DNA of 64,000 nucleotides from Aldersonia kunmingensis (GCF_001646865.1 NZ_LRRB01000074.1:1-64000), one strand, 5' to 3'. Positions 48,392 to 58,326 are shown, counted from the stretch's first letter. The notes: generated from the letters alone by a model not told the origin. Numbers and translations are program-made.

Positions 48392-50014
48392 ATGTTCGAA
48401 TCCACACAGCTTCTGTTGCGAGGTTCACGGGAGACGCAGGACTGGGCACGGATGACCATCCGGGGCCGGCTCCGCCGGCGCCTGTTCATGGCGATCAGCC
48501 GGTTCGACCACCATCCGGCGATCCGGCGCAAGCTCAGCCGGTTGGTCGTCCGCAAATACACCGAGGCGACGAGTCCGCGTCCCCGCGCATTTTCCATGGC
48601 CGCCGACTACACGACCTGGCAGGGACTGACGGATCGCACGTTCAGTGGCCGACACCTTCCCCCGCCCGCCATCCCACCACACCTTCCTCCCGAAGCCGAG
48701 GTCACCGAACTGTTCCGTCGCGGCAAGTTCGTTCCCTCGCACGACACCAGCGCGACTTTCTCCTTCTTTGCGCAATGGTTCACCGATAGCTTCCTGCGCA
48801 CCGATCGCAGCGACCCTTGCAAGAACAAGTCGAACCACGAAATAGACCTCTGCCAGCTGTACGGGATCAGCGCGGAGAAGACCGCGATGCTGCGCGAAGG
48901 CAACGGCGGCCGGATGAAGAGCCAACTCATCAATGGCGAGGAGTTCCCGCCGAACCTATTCGAGTCCAACGGCGCGGGTGGTCTCGACTTTGCTTCCGGC
49001 TTCGAGGAGCTTCACCCCCGCGGCACGATGGATGTGCTACTGACCGGATTCCCGGATGACCGCAAGGAGAAGCTGTTTGCCGTCGGTCTCGAGTACGGCA
49101 ACTCCACTATCGGTCACGTCATGATGACCACGATGTTCCTGCGCGAACACAATCGGGTTGCCGGACTACTCGCAGCCGAATACGCCGACGACCCGGGCTG
49201 GAATGACGACCGACTGTTCGAGACGACGCGCAATGTCCTCATCGTCGAGCTGCTCAAGGTCGTCATCGAGGATTACATCGGGCACATCGGGCCGCACTAC
49301 TTGCACCTCGAGTTGGTGCCGAACGCCGCCGCGGACGCCAAGTGGAACCGGTCGAATTGGATCTCGATCGAGTTCAACCTGCTCTACCGCTGGCACTCAC
49401 TCGCGCCCGATGCGCTCGGGACGGGCACCGACCGCATCGAACCCATGCAGTTCCTCAACAACAATCAGCTCATTCTCGACCACGGCATCGCCGCACTCAT
49501 CGAGAAGTGCTCGCAGACGCGGGCGGGCCGAATGGGTCTGCACAACACGCCGTCGTTCCTCGTCGACCGATGGTCTCCAGACGACCCGAACCCGTCGGTA
49601 CAGGAACGCACCACGCAGCTGATGCGCAAGTCTCGGTTGCAGACGTACAACGAGTACCGAAAAGCATTCGGGCTGAAGCCGTTCACCAGCTATCGGCAAC
49701 TGACGACGAACAGCGCGCTGCGCAAGCAGTTGCAGGCCATGTACGGATCGATCGACAACCTCGAGTGGTACGTCGGGCTGTTCGCGGAGGCCCATCCGAA
49801 GGACTTCATGATGGGCGAGTTGATGGGCATCATGGTCGGATACGACGCGTTCACGCAGGCTCTGACCAACCCGCTGCTGGCCGAAAACATCTACAACGAA
49901 AAGACTTTCACCCCGACCGGACTGCGGATCGTCGAGGGAACCCATTCCCTGAAGCAGATCTTCGATCGCAATTCCGACCCGTCGCAGGATATGACGGTCA
50001 GTTTCCGCTGCTGA
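48392..50014 (+). CDS. Cyclooxygenase-like animal heme peroxidase family protein
   Basis: 540 residues, aligned by eye with human COX-1/COX-2. Blocks kept: FAQ-x-FT at 126-131, EFNLLYRWHSLAPD at 327-340 with radical Tyr Y332 and proximal heme His H335, MFLREHNRV, LQTYNEYRKAFGLKPFTSY and the C-terminal active-site region. The distal catalytic His of COX (H207) is D132 here (codon GAT 48785), while the neighbouring Gln Q128 stays. No signal peptide, no EGF module; a cytosolic or peripheral membrane protein. GGGAGG lies 5 nt before ATG 48392. Probable fatty-acid oxygenase with altered peroxidase site; substrate unknown. Confidence 0.85.
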   Translation: MFESTQLLLRGSRETQDWARMTIRGRLRRRLFMAISRFDHHPAIRRKLSRLVVRKYTEATSPRPRAFSMAADYTTWQGLTDRTFSGRHLPPPAIPPHLPPEAEVTELFRRGKFVPSHDTSATFSFFAQWFTDSFLRTDRSDPCKNKSNHEIDLCQLYGISAEKTAMLREGNGGRMKSQLINGEEFPPNLFESNGAGGLDFASGFEELHPRGTMDVLLTGFPDDRKEKLFAVGLEYGNSTIGHVMMTTMFLREHNRVAGLLAAEYADDPGWNDDRLFETTRNVLIVELLKVVIEDYIGHIGPHYLHLELVPNAAADAKWNRSNWISIEFNLLYRWHSLAPDALGTGTDRIEPMQFLNNNQLILDHGIAALIEKCSQTRAGRMGLHNTPSFLVDRWSPDDPNPSVQERTTQLMRKSRLQTYNEYRKAFGLKPFTSYRQLTTNSALRKQLQAMYGSIDNLEWYVGLFAEAHPKDFMMGELMGIMVGYDAFTQALTNPLLAENIYNEKTFTPTGLRIVEGTHSLKQIFDRNSDPSQDMTVSFRC

Positions 50015-52631
50015 GCCCGTCGTCGTCCTCATTGCCTTCATTGGATTCACGGCGCATCAGCTCGGCGAGCTCGTCACGGTCAACACCGAGTTTCGCGCAG
50101 AGTCGATACAGGTGGCCTTCCACCGTGCGCACGGAAACGTACAGTCGTTCGGCGATCTGCCGGTTCGTCATGCCCGTCGCAGCCAGGTTGGCGATTTCGC
50201 GCTCCCGCAGGGTTATCGGAAGCGGGCTTGCCATCGCGAGAAGGGCCGGGGTGCGCGCCCCGCCGCACTGCACGGCGAGATGGTTTGCCCGCGATGCCGA
50301 ACGGTGCACGGCCGACCGCTGCCCCTCGCCATGCGCCGCGGCTGCCTGCGCCGCCGCATCGGCGGCGGACAGCAACGCCCCGATATCTTCGAACTCGGCC
50401 GAGACCGCATCCAGCGCCGCTGCGTCCTTCGCGGCGACTGCGGCCGCGTGTTTGGCCTGCAACTTCATGAGCCGGCCGTCGACGTGGCCGGACAGCTCTG
50501 CCAGCGACGCCTCAGCGGTACGGTCACCGAACCGGCAGGCCGTGTGCAGCGCCTCCGCTGCGATCGCGAACTGACCGGTCGAGAACGCGGCATCCGCGGC
50601 GGATTGGGCCAGTTCGACGGCTCGACTCACGCTGCCCTCTGCGGCCGCCAGCCACGCCGCAGCCACCTGCAACTGCGGATCGAAGACAGCGGCGTGAGGA
50701 CCCATTCGCGCCTGGACGTCCGCGAGAACAGGGACTGCTTCCGCCGTGCGCCCGAGCGCCGCGTAGCTCTGCATGAGGAGTATCTCGGCTGGAATGCTCC
50801 AGGTCGCGGCCGATTTCGATGGGAAGGCGGCGAGCGCCTGCTCGAGTCGCGGCACCGAGTCGCCGAAGCGTCCGCGCGCGACTTCCGCCGTGCCGATCAT
50901 CGTGTTCGCCAATGCCCACGCAATGTATTGGCCGGAGGAGGTGAACCCGAGATATTCCTCGGCGCGATCGCGTGCGCGATCGAGATCCCCGGTGAGCGCA
51001 AGTGCCTGCACGGTGGCCAACGCCGCCGGGAAGCGGAGCAACCCGTCCAATTCGCTTGCGACAGAATCCAACCTGCCCATCACCTGCGCGACCTCCAAGC
51101 CGCGACCCATCAGGGCAAGGGCACGACCGCCGCCGAAGCATGCCCACTCGATCGCGACCGGCAACGGGTTGGGGTCGTTCAGCACTCGTTCAGCAGCCGC
51201 GACCGCGTCGGCGAGCCGGTTCTCGTGTAGCGCACACGCCGAAGCGGCGCCCTCCACGATCAGCGCGAGTATGGGAATCGTGATGGAGTCCCGCAGCGCC
51301 GCGAGCTGTTCGTCGGCACGCTCCGAATCGCCTGCGGAAAACAGGGAATTCGCGATCCGCGTCAGGCCCCAGCGGATCAGCTGCACCTGATCGGTTTCCT
51401 CCGGCGGGTGCGCGACGAGGACCGCTTCCGCCTCGGTCGCTTCTCCTCGCCACAGCAGCACACGCGCGAGCATCGCCGCCGAGGTTGCGCCGCCACCGGA
51501 GTCGACCGCCGCCCGTGCGAAGCGTTCGCTGAGGTCGACATCGGCGAGTGCGACGGCGTCGTTGGCGGCCGCGTCGAGCAAGTCGACAGCGGGCCTCCGG
51601 TCGCTGTCGAGGCCGAGTTCCGCCAGACGGATCCGATCCGCCACGGAGCTGACGGGCCGTTCCGACAGGGCCGCAACCAGCCGCCCGCGCAGTCGACGAG
51701 CCACCGCGACACCCATTGAGCGTCGGATCACTTCACCGAACAACGGGTGCTGCAAGCGGACATCGAGGCGGCGATCAACCGGGACGAGGCGCACGAGCCG
51801 CTGGTTTTCCGCATCCTCGACCGCCTGCTCCCCCACCACGTCGGCAAGCACGTCGGCATCGATCGGCTCGCACAGGGTCAGCAGCCGCAGCACGGTGACC
51901 ATCTCGTCCGGCAGCCGATCGAGCCGCTCCGCGAGCAGCGTTGCGAGCTCCGCCGTCACGGTGGCCCGCCCGCGCAGCTGCCACACGCCGTTCGCCTCGC
52001 GCAGCGAACCGGCCTCGAGCGCGCCGTCGACAAGGTGGCGCAGGTAGAGCGCGTTGCCGGCCGACGCCTCCCAAATCAGTTCGGAGCTCAGGCCTTCCAA
52101 CGGCCCGCCGAGCGTGGCCTGCACCAGCGCGATGCTCTGCTCCTTGGTGAACGGCGTGAGATCGAGGTGCAGCAGATGGCGGTCCTTCCACAGCGACGTG
52201 ATGGCATCCGGCACCTCCTCGCCGGAACGCACCGTGGCCACGATGGGTGCGGCCCGGTCGATCGCGATCTGATGCAGCAATGTCGCCGACAACCCGTCCA
52301 GCAGATGGGCGTCGTCGACGCCGATGACCACGCGACTGTCGGCCAGGAGCGCCTCCCGCGCGGCGGACATGAACGTCACCGGATCGCGTGAGGTCGAGGG
52401 CCCGACCATGTGGGCGAAGACACCGAGTGGAATGCTCCGCGCGGACTCCGTGCCCGCAACCCATCGCACCGGACCGGGCAGCGTCTTCGTGACCGCCCGC
52501 GCCAGTGTCGTCTTGCCGACCCCCGCAGCGCCGGTGATCACTACCCCGCCTGCATCGCCGCGGCCGGTCAGCACTGCGCGGACCTCTTCGAACTCCGTGC
52601 GCCGCTCGACAAGCGGCCAGGCGCTGCCCAC
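49998..52631 (-). CDS. LuxR-family LAL-type ATP-binding regulator
   Basis: 877 residues. Walker A GAAGVGKTT at 34-42, Walker B VVIGVDDAHLLD near 101-112, a long helical repeat middle region (about 330-770) and a C-terminal LuxR HTH: LREREIANLAATGMTNRQIAERLYVSVRTVEGHLYRLCAKLGV. LAL regulators switch on pathway genes in answer to a ligand and ATP state. It is convergent with the peroxidase gene, their 3' ends overlapping by 17 bp, and divergent from the thioesterase gene. GTG start at 52631. Confidence 0.92.
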   Translation of the reverse strand: MGSAWPLVERRTEFEEVRAVLTGRGDAGGVVITGAAGVGKTTLARAVTKTLPGPVRWVAGTESARSIPLGVFAHMVGPSTSRDPVTFMSAAREALLADSRVVIGVDDAHLLDGLSATLLHQIAIDRAAPIVATVRSGEEVPDAITSLWKDRHLLHLDLTPFTKEQSIALVQATLGGPLEGLSSELIWEASAGNALYLRHLVDGALEAGSLREANGVWQLRGRATVTAELATLLAERLDRLPDEMVTVLRLLTLCEPIDADVLADVVGEQAVEDAENQRLVRLVPVDRRLDVRLQHPLFGEVIRRSMGVAVARRLRGRLVAALSERPVSSVADRIRLAELGLDSDRRPAVDLLDAAANDAVALADVDLSERFARAAVDSGGGATSAAMLARVLLWRGEATEAEAVLVAHPPEETDQVQLIRWGLTRIANSLFSAGDSERADEQLAALRDSITIPILALIVEGAASACALHENRLADAVAAAERVLNDPNPLPVAIEWACFGGGRALALMGRGLEVAQVMGRLDSVASELDGLLRFPAALATVQALALTGDLDRARDRAEEYLGFTSSGQYIAWALANTMIGTAEVARGRFGDSVPRLEQALAAFPSKSAATWSIPAEILLMQSYAALGRTAEAVPVLADVQARMGPHAAVFDPQLQVAAAWLAAAEGSVSRAVELAQSAADAAFSTGQFAIAAEALHTACRFGDRTAEASLAELSGHVDGRLMKLQAKHAAAVAAKDAAALDAVSAEFEDIGALLSAADAAAQAAAAHGEGQRSAVHRSASRANHLAVQCGGARTPALLAMASPLPITLREREIANLAATGMTNRQIAERLYVSVRTVEGHLYRLCAKLGVDRDELAELMRRESNEGNEDDDGLSSGN

Positions 52632-52763
52632 GTTTCGGGAGCTTAATCGGCCGCACTGTTATTCATCGGTTATCCGAGCCCGCAGATTCGCGGCGATCGG
52701 CGCCCGCTACGTTGATTCGAACGGCGCACCGAGTGGCGCGCGGGTACGGAGGACCGACGCTTC

Positions 52764-53567
52764 ATGAGCACGCCGATGGCCTATTTCGAGCAGGTCGGAG
52801 ACGACCTGGTGCCAACCAAATACGCCGTGAGTTCCTGGTCGCCGGACATGCTGAGCGGCCCGGTGATCGCCGGCGTGCTTGCCTGGGCCCTCGAGAACGC
52901 GTACGGCGGGGACGAGTTCCTGCCCTCCCGGCTCACCGTCGATATGTTCCGCCCGGCGCGTACGAAGCCGACCCAGATCGCCACCACGTTGGTGCGCGAC
53001 GGCAACCGGATCCGGCTCGGGGACGCCGAACTCATTCAGGACGGCGAGACGGTGGCCCGCGCGAGCGTGGTGTTCCTGCGCCGCTCGTCCCCGCCGCCGG
53101 GCGAGTTCTGGACCCGTGCGGACCCGCCGCAGGCGCCGCCCGCGGAACTGACCGAGCCAATAGCCGATAAGCCCTTCCGCGCCGTGTGGGGCAGTGAGGC
53201 GAGCGGCTGGACCCGCCACCGCGCAGACCATCAGGGCGCAAGCCAAAAGCGAGTGTGGTTGCGCCACCTCGACCTGGTCGCCGGTGAGAAGGCCACCCCG
53301 TTTGTGAACACCGCCCTGGTCGGCGAACTGACCAGCATGGTCACCAACTGGGGGTCCGAGGGCATGGGATACATCAACGCCGACCTCACTCTCGCGTTGA
53401 CGCGACTGCCCGTGGGATCCGAGATCGGCGTGGAGGCCAACAACCATCTCACCGCAGACGGAATCTCGGTCGGCACGTCGACGCTGTTCGACGAACTGGG
53501 CGCGTTCGGTAGCGGCACGGTGACCGCGCTCTCGAACGCCAAGCGGATGGTCAGCTACTCCGGCTGA
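52764..53567 (+). CDS. Acyl-CoA thioesterase-like protein, double hotdog fold
   Basis: 267 residues. Two hotdog halves: first with [51 protein letters not shown], second with [88 protein letters not shown]. This is the TesB-like actinobacterial group, which cleaves acyl-CoA. Its end overlaps uvrC by 13 bp (convergent). Between the LuxR gene and uvrC; divergent promoter region of 132 bp shared with the regulator. Confidence 0.85.
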   Translation: MSTPMAYFEQVGDDLVPTKYAVSSWSPDMLSGPVIAGVLAWALENAYGGDEFLPSRLTVDMFRPARTKPTQIATTLVRDGNRIRLGDAELIQDGETVARASVVFLRRSSPPPGEFWTRADPPQAPPAELTEPIADKPFRAVWGSEASGWTRHRADHQGASQKRVWLRHLDLVAGEKATPFVNTALVGELTSMVTNWGSEGMGYINADLTLALTRLPVGSEIGVEANNHLTADGISVGTSTLFDELGAFGSGTVTALSNAKRMVSYSG

Positions 53568-55669
53568 CCGGCGTCGGTCGGCTCACTCTCCCCAGCCGCA
53601 CCGTTTGTCTCCCCGGCCGCAACGCCCGCGCCGAGCGCCGCGAGCACGGCCTTCGCCGTGGTCAACCCGATACCCGGGACCTCGGTGATCTCCTCGACGC
53701 TGGCCTTCTTCAGGTTCGCGACCGAGCCGAAATGCATCACCAACGCCGTGCGACGGGTTTCGCCGAGGCCGCGCACCGAGTCCAGCGCGGACGCCGTCAT
53801 CCGGCGCGAGCGTTTGCTGCGGTGGAACGTAATCGCGAACCGGTGCGCCTCGTCGCGGATGCGCTGGAGCAGGTACAGCGATTCGCTGGTGCGCGGCAGG
53901 ATCACCGGGTCGACCTCGCCGGGCACCCACACCTCTTCGAGCCGCTTCGCCAGGCCGATCACGGCGACATCCGTGATGCCGAGTTCATCGAGAACTTCGG
54001 CCGCCGCCGCGACTTGGGGTGCACCGCCGTCCACCACGAACAGATTCGGCGGGTAGGCGAACTTGCGCGGCCGCCCGGTCTGCGGATCGATCGCCGCCGC
54101 CGTGGCCCGCTCCGGCTCGTCGGGTGTGCTGGGGAAATCGGAGCGCATGCGCAGGAATCGGCGCCGCGTCACCTCGGCGATGCTGGCGACGTCGTCGGAA
54201 CGGCCCTCCCCCGCGGCCTCCTTGATCGTGTAGTGCCGGTAGTCGGACTTGCGCGGCAGGCCGTCCTCGAACACCACCATTGACGCGACCACGTCCGTGC
54301 CTTGCACGTGGCTGATGTCGACGCACTCGATCCGCAGCGGTGCCGTGTCGAGGTCGAGTGCCTCCTGAATCCCTTGCAGCGCCGCGGAGCGCGCGTCGAA
54401 ATCGCTGGCCCGCTTGAGCTTGTGCTGTGCCAACGCCTCGGCGGCGTTGCGCTGCACAGTCTCCGCGAGGGCTTTCTTGTCCCCGCGCTGCGGAACCCGT
54501 AGTTGCACAGCCGAGCCACGTAGCTTGGACAGCCACTGCTGCACCTGCTCTACATCGCCCGGCAGCGTGGGCACCAAGACTTCACGCGGAACGGCCGAAA
54601 CCGGGCGCTCTTCCTCGTTGTCGGATTCCGCATCCGCGTAGGCGGCCTGCTCGCCGTAGAACTGGGTGAGGAACTGCTCCACCAGTACGGCGAGATCACC
54701 GTCGGGCGTCCCGACAGCAGGAACACCGTCGGGCGTCCCGACAGCAGCAACACCGCCGGGCGATCCTTCGATACTGGGTTCGATTGCCTCACCCGACTTT
54801 TCGACCACCCAGCCACGCTGCCCACGCACGCGCCCGCCGCGCACGTGGAAGACCTGGACGGCGGCCTCGAGGTCGTCGGTGGCGAAGGCGACCACATCGG
54901 CGTCGGTGCCGTCGCCGAGGACGACGGCCTGCTTCTCCAGCGCGCGGCGCAGCGCTGCGATGTCGTCGCGCAAGCGTGCCGCGGACTCGAAGTCGAGTTC
55001 TTCGGATGCCTCCCGCATCCGGATCTCGAGATCACGCACCAGCCGGTCGGTTTGACCGGCGAGGAAGTCGCAGAAGTCCTCCACGATCCGCCGATGCTCA
55101 GCGGCGCTGACCCGTCCGACGCACGGCGCCGAGCACTTGTCGATGTAGCCGAGCAGGCACGGCCGCCCGATCTGGTTGTGCCGCTTGAAGACTCCTGCCG
55201 AGCAGGTCCGGGCTGGAAACACGCGGAGCAGCAGGTCGAGGGTTTCGCGGATCGCCCAGGCATGCGAATACGGGCCGAAGTAGCGCACGCCCTTCTTGCG
55301 GGCACCGCGGTAGACGAACAGTCGCGGATACTCCTCGTTCAGCGTGACCGCGAGCACCGGGTAGGACTTGTCGTCGCGGTAGCGGACGTTGAACCGCGGA
55401 TCGAACTCCTTGATCCAGTTGTATTCGAGCTGCAGCGCCTCGACCTCGGTGGATACGACCGTCCACTCGACGCTCGCCGCCGAGGTCACCATCTGGCGGG
55501 TCCGCGGGTGCAGCGAGACGACGTCGGCGAAGTAGGAGTTCAGCCGGCTGCGCAGACTCTTCGCCTTGCCGACATACACGACGCGGCCGTACTGGTCCCG
55601 GAACTTGTACACCCCAGGTTGCACCGGGATGCTGCCGGGCGCAGGTCGGTACGTCGCGGGATCTGCCAC
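53555..55669 (-). CDS. uvrC: UvrC, excinuclease ABC subunit C
   Basis: 704 residues. GIY-YIG nuclease at the N-terminus ([30 protein letters not shown]), UVR region [37 protein letters not shown], the RNase H-like C-terminal nuclease with [17 protein letters not shown] and HhH motifs at the end. It incises DNA on both sides of a lesion with UvrAB. A linker of VGTPDG repeats (about 305-325) is unusual. 704 residues is somewhat longer than normal (about 620-650). Confidence 0.97.
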   Translation of the reverse strand: MADPATYRPAPGSIPVQPGVYKFRDQYGRVVYVGKAKSLRSRLNSYFADVVSLHPRTRQMVTSAASVEWTVVSTEVEALQLEYNWIKEFDPRFNVRYRDDKSYPVLAVTLNEEYPRLFVYRGARKKGVRYFGPYSHAWAIRETLDLLLRVFPARTCSAGVFKRHNQIGRPCLLGYIDKCSAPCVGRVSAAEHRRIVEDFCDFLAGQTDRLVRDLEIRMREASEELDFESAARLRDDIAALRRALEKQAVVLGDGTDADVVAFATDDLEAAVQVFHVRGGRVRGQRGWVVEKSGEAIEPSIEGSPGGVAAVGTPDGVPAVGTPDGDLAVLVEQFLTQFYGEQAAYADAESDNEEERPVSAVPREVLVPTLPGDVEQVQQWLSKLRGSAVQLRVPQRGDKKALAETVQRNAAEALAQHKLKRASDFDARSAALQGIQEALDLDTAPLRIECVDISHVQGTDVVASMVVFEDGLPRKSDYRHYTIKEAAGEGRSDDVASIAEVTRRRFLRMRSDFPSTPDEPERATAAAIDPQTGRPRKFAYPPNLFVVDGGAPQVAAAAEVLDELGITDVAVIGLAKRLEEVWVPGEVDPVILPRTSESLYLLQRIRDEAHRFAITFHRSKRSRRMTASALDSVRGLGETRRTALVMHFGSVANLKKASVEEITEVPGIGLTTAKAVLAALGAGVAAGETNGAAGESEPTDAGQPE
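54697..54766. repeat. 27-bp tandem repeat inside uvrC
   Basis: Units at 54697-54723 and 54724-54750 differ at a single base, and a degraded third unit follows. 27 bp keeps the frame and adds VGTPDG(V/D)-type residues to the linker of UvrC. Such a block may vary in number between strains. Confidence 0.85.
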
Positions 55670-55704
55670 AGGACCAGATTAGTCGCGAGGTCGGACTACT
55701 CTTC

Positions 55705-56412
55705 TCAGCTCATGCGGTGCTGGGCCAGCAACGCGGTGTCACCGAGCAATTCGGTGATGGGGCGGTCCGCGACGATCCTCCCCTCGTCGAGCAACACCGC
55801 GCGCTCACAGATCCGCGCGGCGTAGGGCAGATCGTGGGTGACCAGCAGCAGCGTCGTGTCGAGCGTGCACAGCACTTCGGCGAGTTCGCGGCGCGCCACG
55901 GGATCGAGATTCGCCGACGGTTCGTCGAGGACAAGCACATCGGGACGACAGGACAGCACGGTGGCCAGCGCCGCGCGCCGCCGCTCCCCGACGGACAGCC
56001 GGCCCGGTGCACGGTCCGCCAGCGCCTTCATCCCGACTGCGGCGAGCGCCTCGTCGACCCGCGCGTCGAGCTCACCTTCATCGACGCCGAAATTCGCCGG
56101 ACCGAACGCGACGTCCTGGGCGACGGTGGGCATGAACAGCTGATCGTCGGGGTCCTGGAACACCACACCGACACGCCGTCGGATCTCCCGCGCGGTCTTC
56201 CGCGACAACTCGACATCGTGGATCGTCACTGTTCCTGAGACCGGCACCAGCACGCCGTTCAGGTGCAGCATCAGCGTCGACTTTCCCGCACCGTTCGGGC
56301 CGAGCACCGCGACCCGCTCGCCCGCGGCGACGTCGAGGTCGATGTCGTGCAGCGCGGGCGTCCCGTCCGGGTAGCGATAGCCGACGCCGCGCAGCGTCAC
56401 TGCCGCCGTCAT
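55705..56412 (-). CDS. cbiO: CbiO, ATPase of an ECF cobalt/nickel importer
   Basis: 235 residues. GPNGAGKSTLMLHLNG Walker A, the Q-loop VFQDPDDQLFMPTVAQDVAFGPAN and signature RLSVGERRRAALATVLSCRPDVLVLDEPSANLDP. DPDDQLF is typical of the ECF/CbiO class. The ATG at 56412 overlaps the cbiQ stop (ATGA). Last gene of cbiMN-cbiQ-cbiO. Confidence 0.95.
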   Translation of the reverse strand: MTAAVTLRGVGYRYPDGTPALHDIDLDVAAGERVAVLGPNGAGKSTLMLHLNGVLVPVSGTVTIHDVELSRKTAREIRRRVGVVFQDPDDQLFMPTVAQDVAFGPANFGVDEGELDARVDEALAAVGMKALADRAPGRLSVGERRRAALATVLSCRPDVLVLDEPSANLDPVARRELAEVLCTLDTTLLLVTHDLPYAARICERAVLLDEGRIVADRPITELLGDTALLAQHRMS

Positions 56413-57170
56413 CGGGTCGCCCACGCGACTACGCAAATCAGTACGGCGACCAGAGCCGGAGCCAGACCGCGCAGCCACGCGGCGGCGCCCGGGCGCAGGC
56501 TGCCGTAGGTCGGCACCGCGCCGTCGTATCCGCGGGAAAGCATCGCGAGATGCACCCGCTCGCCGCGCTCATAGGCCCGGAGGAACAACGCTCCCGCGCC
56601 ACGCGCGGTGGCCCCCGCCTGCCACAGAGCGCGCGGGTCGTCGCCGCGAGAGACTCGCGCCAGCCGCATGCGCGAGGCCTCGTCGACGAGCAGATCGATA
56701 TAGCGCAGCATCAGCACGAGGATCGTGACGATCATGCCGGGCACGCGTAGCCGCGTGAGCGCGCCGGGAAGCTCGCGGATATGCATGGTCGCGGCGAGAG
56801 TTAGCGAAGTACCCACGCCAAGCGTGCCTTTCGCCACGATGCCCCACGCCGCCCACAGACCGGGCGTGGACAGCGTCATTCCCAGCACGTCCGTATAAGG
56901 CGCGGCGCCTGCGAACGGCAGCAACACTGCCAATACAACGAATGGCACCTCGATCAGCATGCGAGGCGCAATCCAGCGCAACGGGATTCGCGCGAGGGAC
57001 CAAACCGAGACGAGCAGGGCGGCATAGACCAGATAGGGCCAGATCATCTCGCGCGGGGTTGCCACCACCGCCACCACGGCAACCATCGCCGCGACAACCT
57101 TGACGTCCGCAGCGAGCCGGTGCACTGGCGAGTGCCCAGGTAGGTAGAGCGAAACAGCAGAAGTGTTCAC
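56409..57170 (-). CDS. cbiQ: CbiQ, transmembrane subunit of the cobalt/nickel importer
   Basis: 253 residues with about five to six hydrophobic segments. EASRMRLARVSRGDD and YERGERVHLAMLSRGYDG are the two A-R-G type coupling motifs of ECF T-components that contact the ATPase. GTG at 57170 overlaps the cbiM stop (GTGA). Confidence 0.94.
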   Translation of the reverse strand: MNTSAVSLYLPGHSPVHRLAADVKVVAAMVAVVAVVATPREMIWPYLVYAALLVSVWSLARIPLRWIAPRMLIEVPFVVLAVLLPFAGAAPYTDVLGMTLSTPGLWAAWGIVAKGTLGVGTSLTLAATMHIRELPGALTRLRVPGMIVTILVLMLRYIDLLVDEASRMRLARVSRGDDPRALWQAGATARGAGALFLRAYERGERVHLAMLSRGYDGAVPTYGSLRPGAAAWLRGLAPALVAVLICVVAWATR

Positions 57171-58207
57171 CCGGCCGGGGTCCGCCTGCGGGCGCCGACG
57201 ATCCGGACGGTCGCTGTGAGCGCAGCGAAAGCGGCTGCCACACCGAGGATCCCCGCGACACCCGTCAGGGCACCGTTGCCGTTGATCGTGTAATCGGCCA
57301 GTGGCGAAGCGGCGAACCGATGCACCTCGGCGCGCTGCGCGATGCACTCACCCTCGAGCCGCTCGGTATTCTCGATGACGGTGCAGCCGCGCTGCGTGGT
57401 GGCGTCGAGCCCGTCCGGCGCGCTGCTCGCGAGGTAGGACAGCAGCCCGGCGACAGCGAATGCGATAACGGCGAAGCCGATCAGGAACTGGTTGACCGAG
57501 ACACGGCGGGCACCTGTGCGCTGCCGCCCCGTGACGCGCAGCAGATACACGAGATCCGGCCGAGCCGATGCCACCGCGGTGACGGTGATCGCGGTGATCA
57601 CGCCCTCCCCGACTCCGATCAGGGCGTGCGTGATCAGCATGTACCCGGTCACTGCCCCCAGCGTTTCGCTGCCGGCACCGCCGATCGCATATTCGAGAAC
57701 GAATCCCATTGCCGCACATATTGTTCCAATCAGCGCGGCCAGGAAGCCCAGGATTGCGAGCCCGGATTCGCTCCGCGGCAACAGAACGGGAGCCAGCCCG
57801 CGAGCGACGAGATAGCCGGCGGCCACACCGATCAGAGCCATATTGGTGATGTTCATGCCGAGCGCGGTGAGCCCACCGTCGGCAAACAGCAGCGCCTGGA
57901 CCACGAGCACGATGGACACACACAGCGCGCCGAGATAGGGGCCGACCAGGATTGCGGCAAGCGCACCACCGAGCAGATGTCCGCTGACGCCAGGCAGGAT
58001 CGGGAAGTTCACCATCTGCACGGCGAAAATGAACGCAGCGACAAGCCCGGCCATCGGCGCGGTCCGCTCGTCGAGCACGCCGTGCGCGGACCGCTCGTCG
58101 GAATCCCCGGCGCGCGCTCGCCACGCGGCGAACCCGACACCACACACCGCGATGATCGCGGAAAATGCCGAGGTCCGGGCGTCGACAATGCCGTCACTCA
58201 GGTGCAT
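57167..58207 (-). CDS. cbiM: CbiMN fusion, substrate-binding component of a cobalt/nickel importer
   Basis: 346 residues. Starts MHLSDGIVDA: in CbiM/NikM the free N-terminal Met and His2 form the metal site, so the ATG at 58207 is the expected start rather than a GTG at 58231. Helices with MVNFPILPGVSGHLLGGALAAILVGPYLGAL follow, with the second conserved His. The C-terminal part (from about 255) contains SAPDGLDATTQRGC, the PDGLE/CbiN-type module, fused in the same chain. Whether Co or Ni is carried cannot be told from the sequence. Confidence 0.92.
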   Translation of the reverse strand: MHLSDGIVDARTSAFSAIIAVCGVGFAAWRARAGDSDERSAHGVLDERTAPMAGLVAAFIFAVQMVNFPILPGVSGHLLGGALAAILVGPYLGALCVSIVLVVQALLFADGGLTALGMNITNMALIGVAAGYLVARGLAPVLLPRSESGLAILGFLAALIGTICAAMGFVLEYAIGGAGSETLGAVTGYMLITHALIGVGEGVITAITVTAVASARPDLVYLLRVTGRQRTGARRVSVNQFLIGFAVIAFAVAGLLSYLASSAPDGLDATTQRGCTVIENTERLEGECIAQRAEVHRFAASPLADYTINGNGALTGVAGILGVAAAFAALTATVRIVGARRRTPAG

Positions 58208-58273
58208 CGCGAGGGTGTCGGAGGTGCTCACCGGTCGGAGACTACCTGCACTATCAGGGGGCGTTCGGGTGAG

Positions 58274-58290
58274 TAGTTGCCCACCAACTA
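58274..58290. promoter_or_regulatory. Inverted repeat between cbiM and the gamma-glutamyltransferase gene
   Basis: TAGTTG-CCCAC-CAACTA, perfect 6-bp arms, lies 67 bp before the cbiM ATG and 37 bp before the ggt start. It may be the site of a metal regulator of the Nur or NikR kind, but the sequence does not equal a consensus I can recall with certainty. Confidence 0.4.
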
Positions 58291-58326
58291 TTCCCGAAGA
58301 CCGACGACGCGGTGTTAGCGTCGGGC

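Noticed and set aside
58208-58326. Cobalamin riboswitch before cbiM
   Set aside because: The gap is too short and no B12-box-like sequence is visible.
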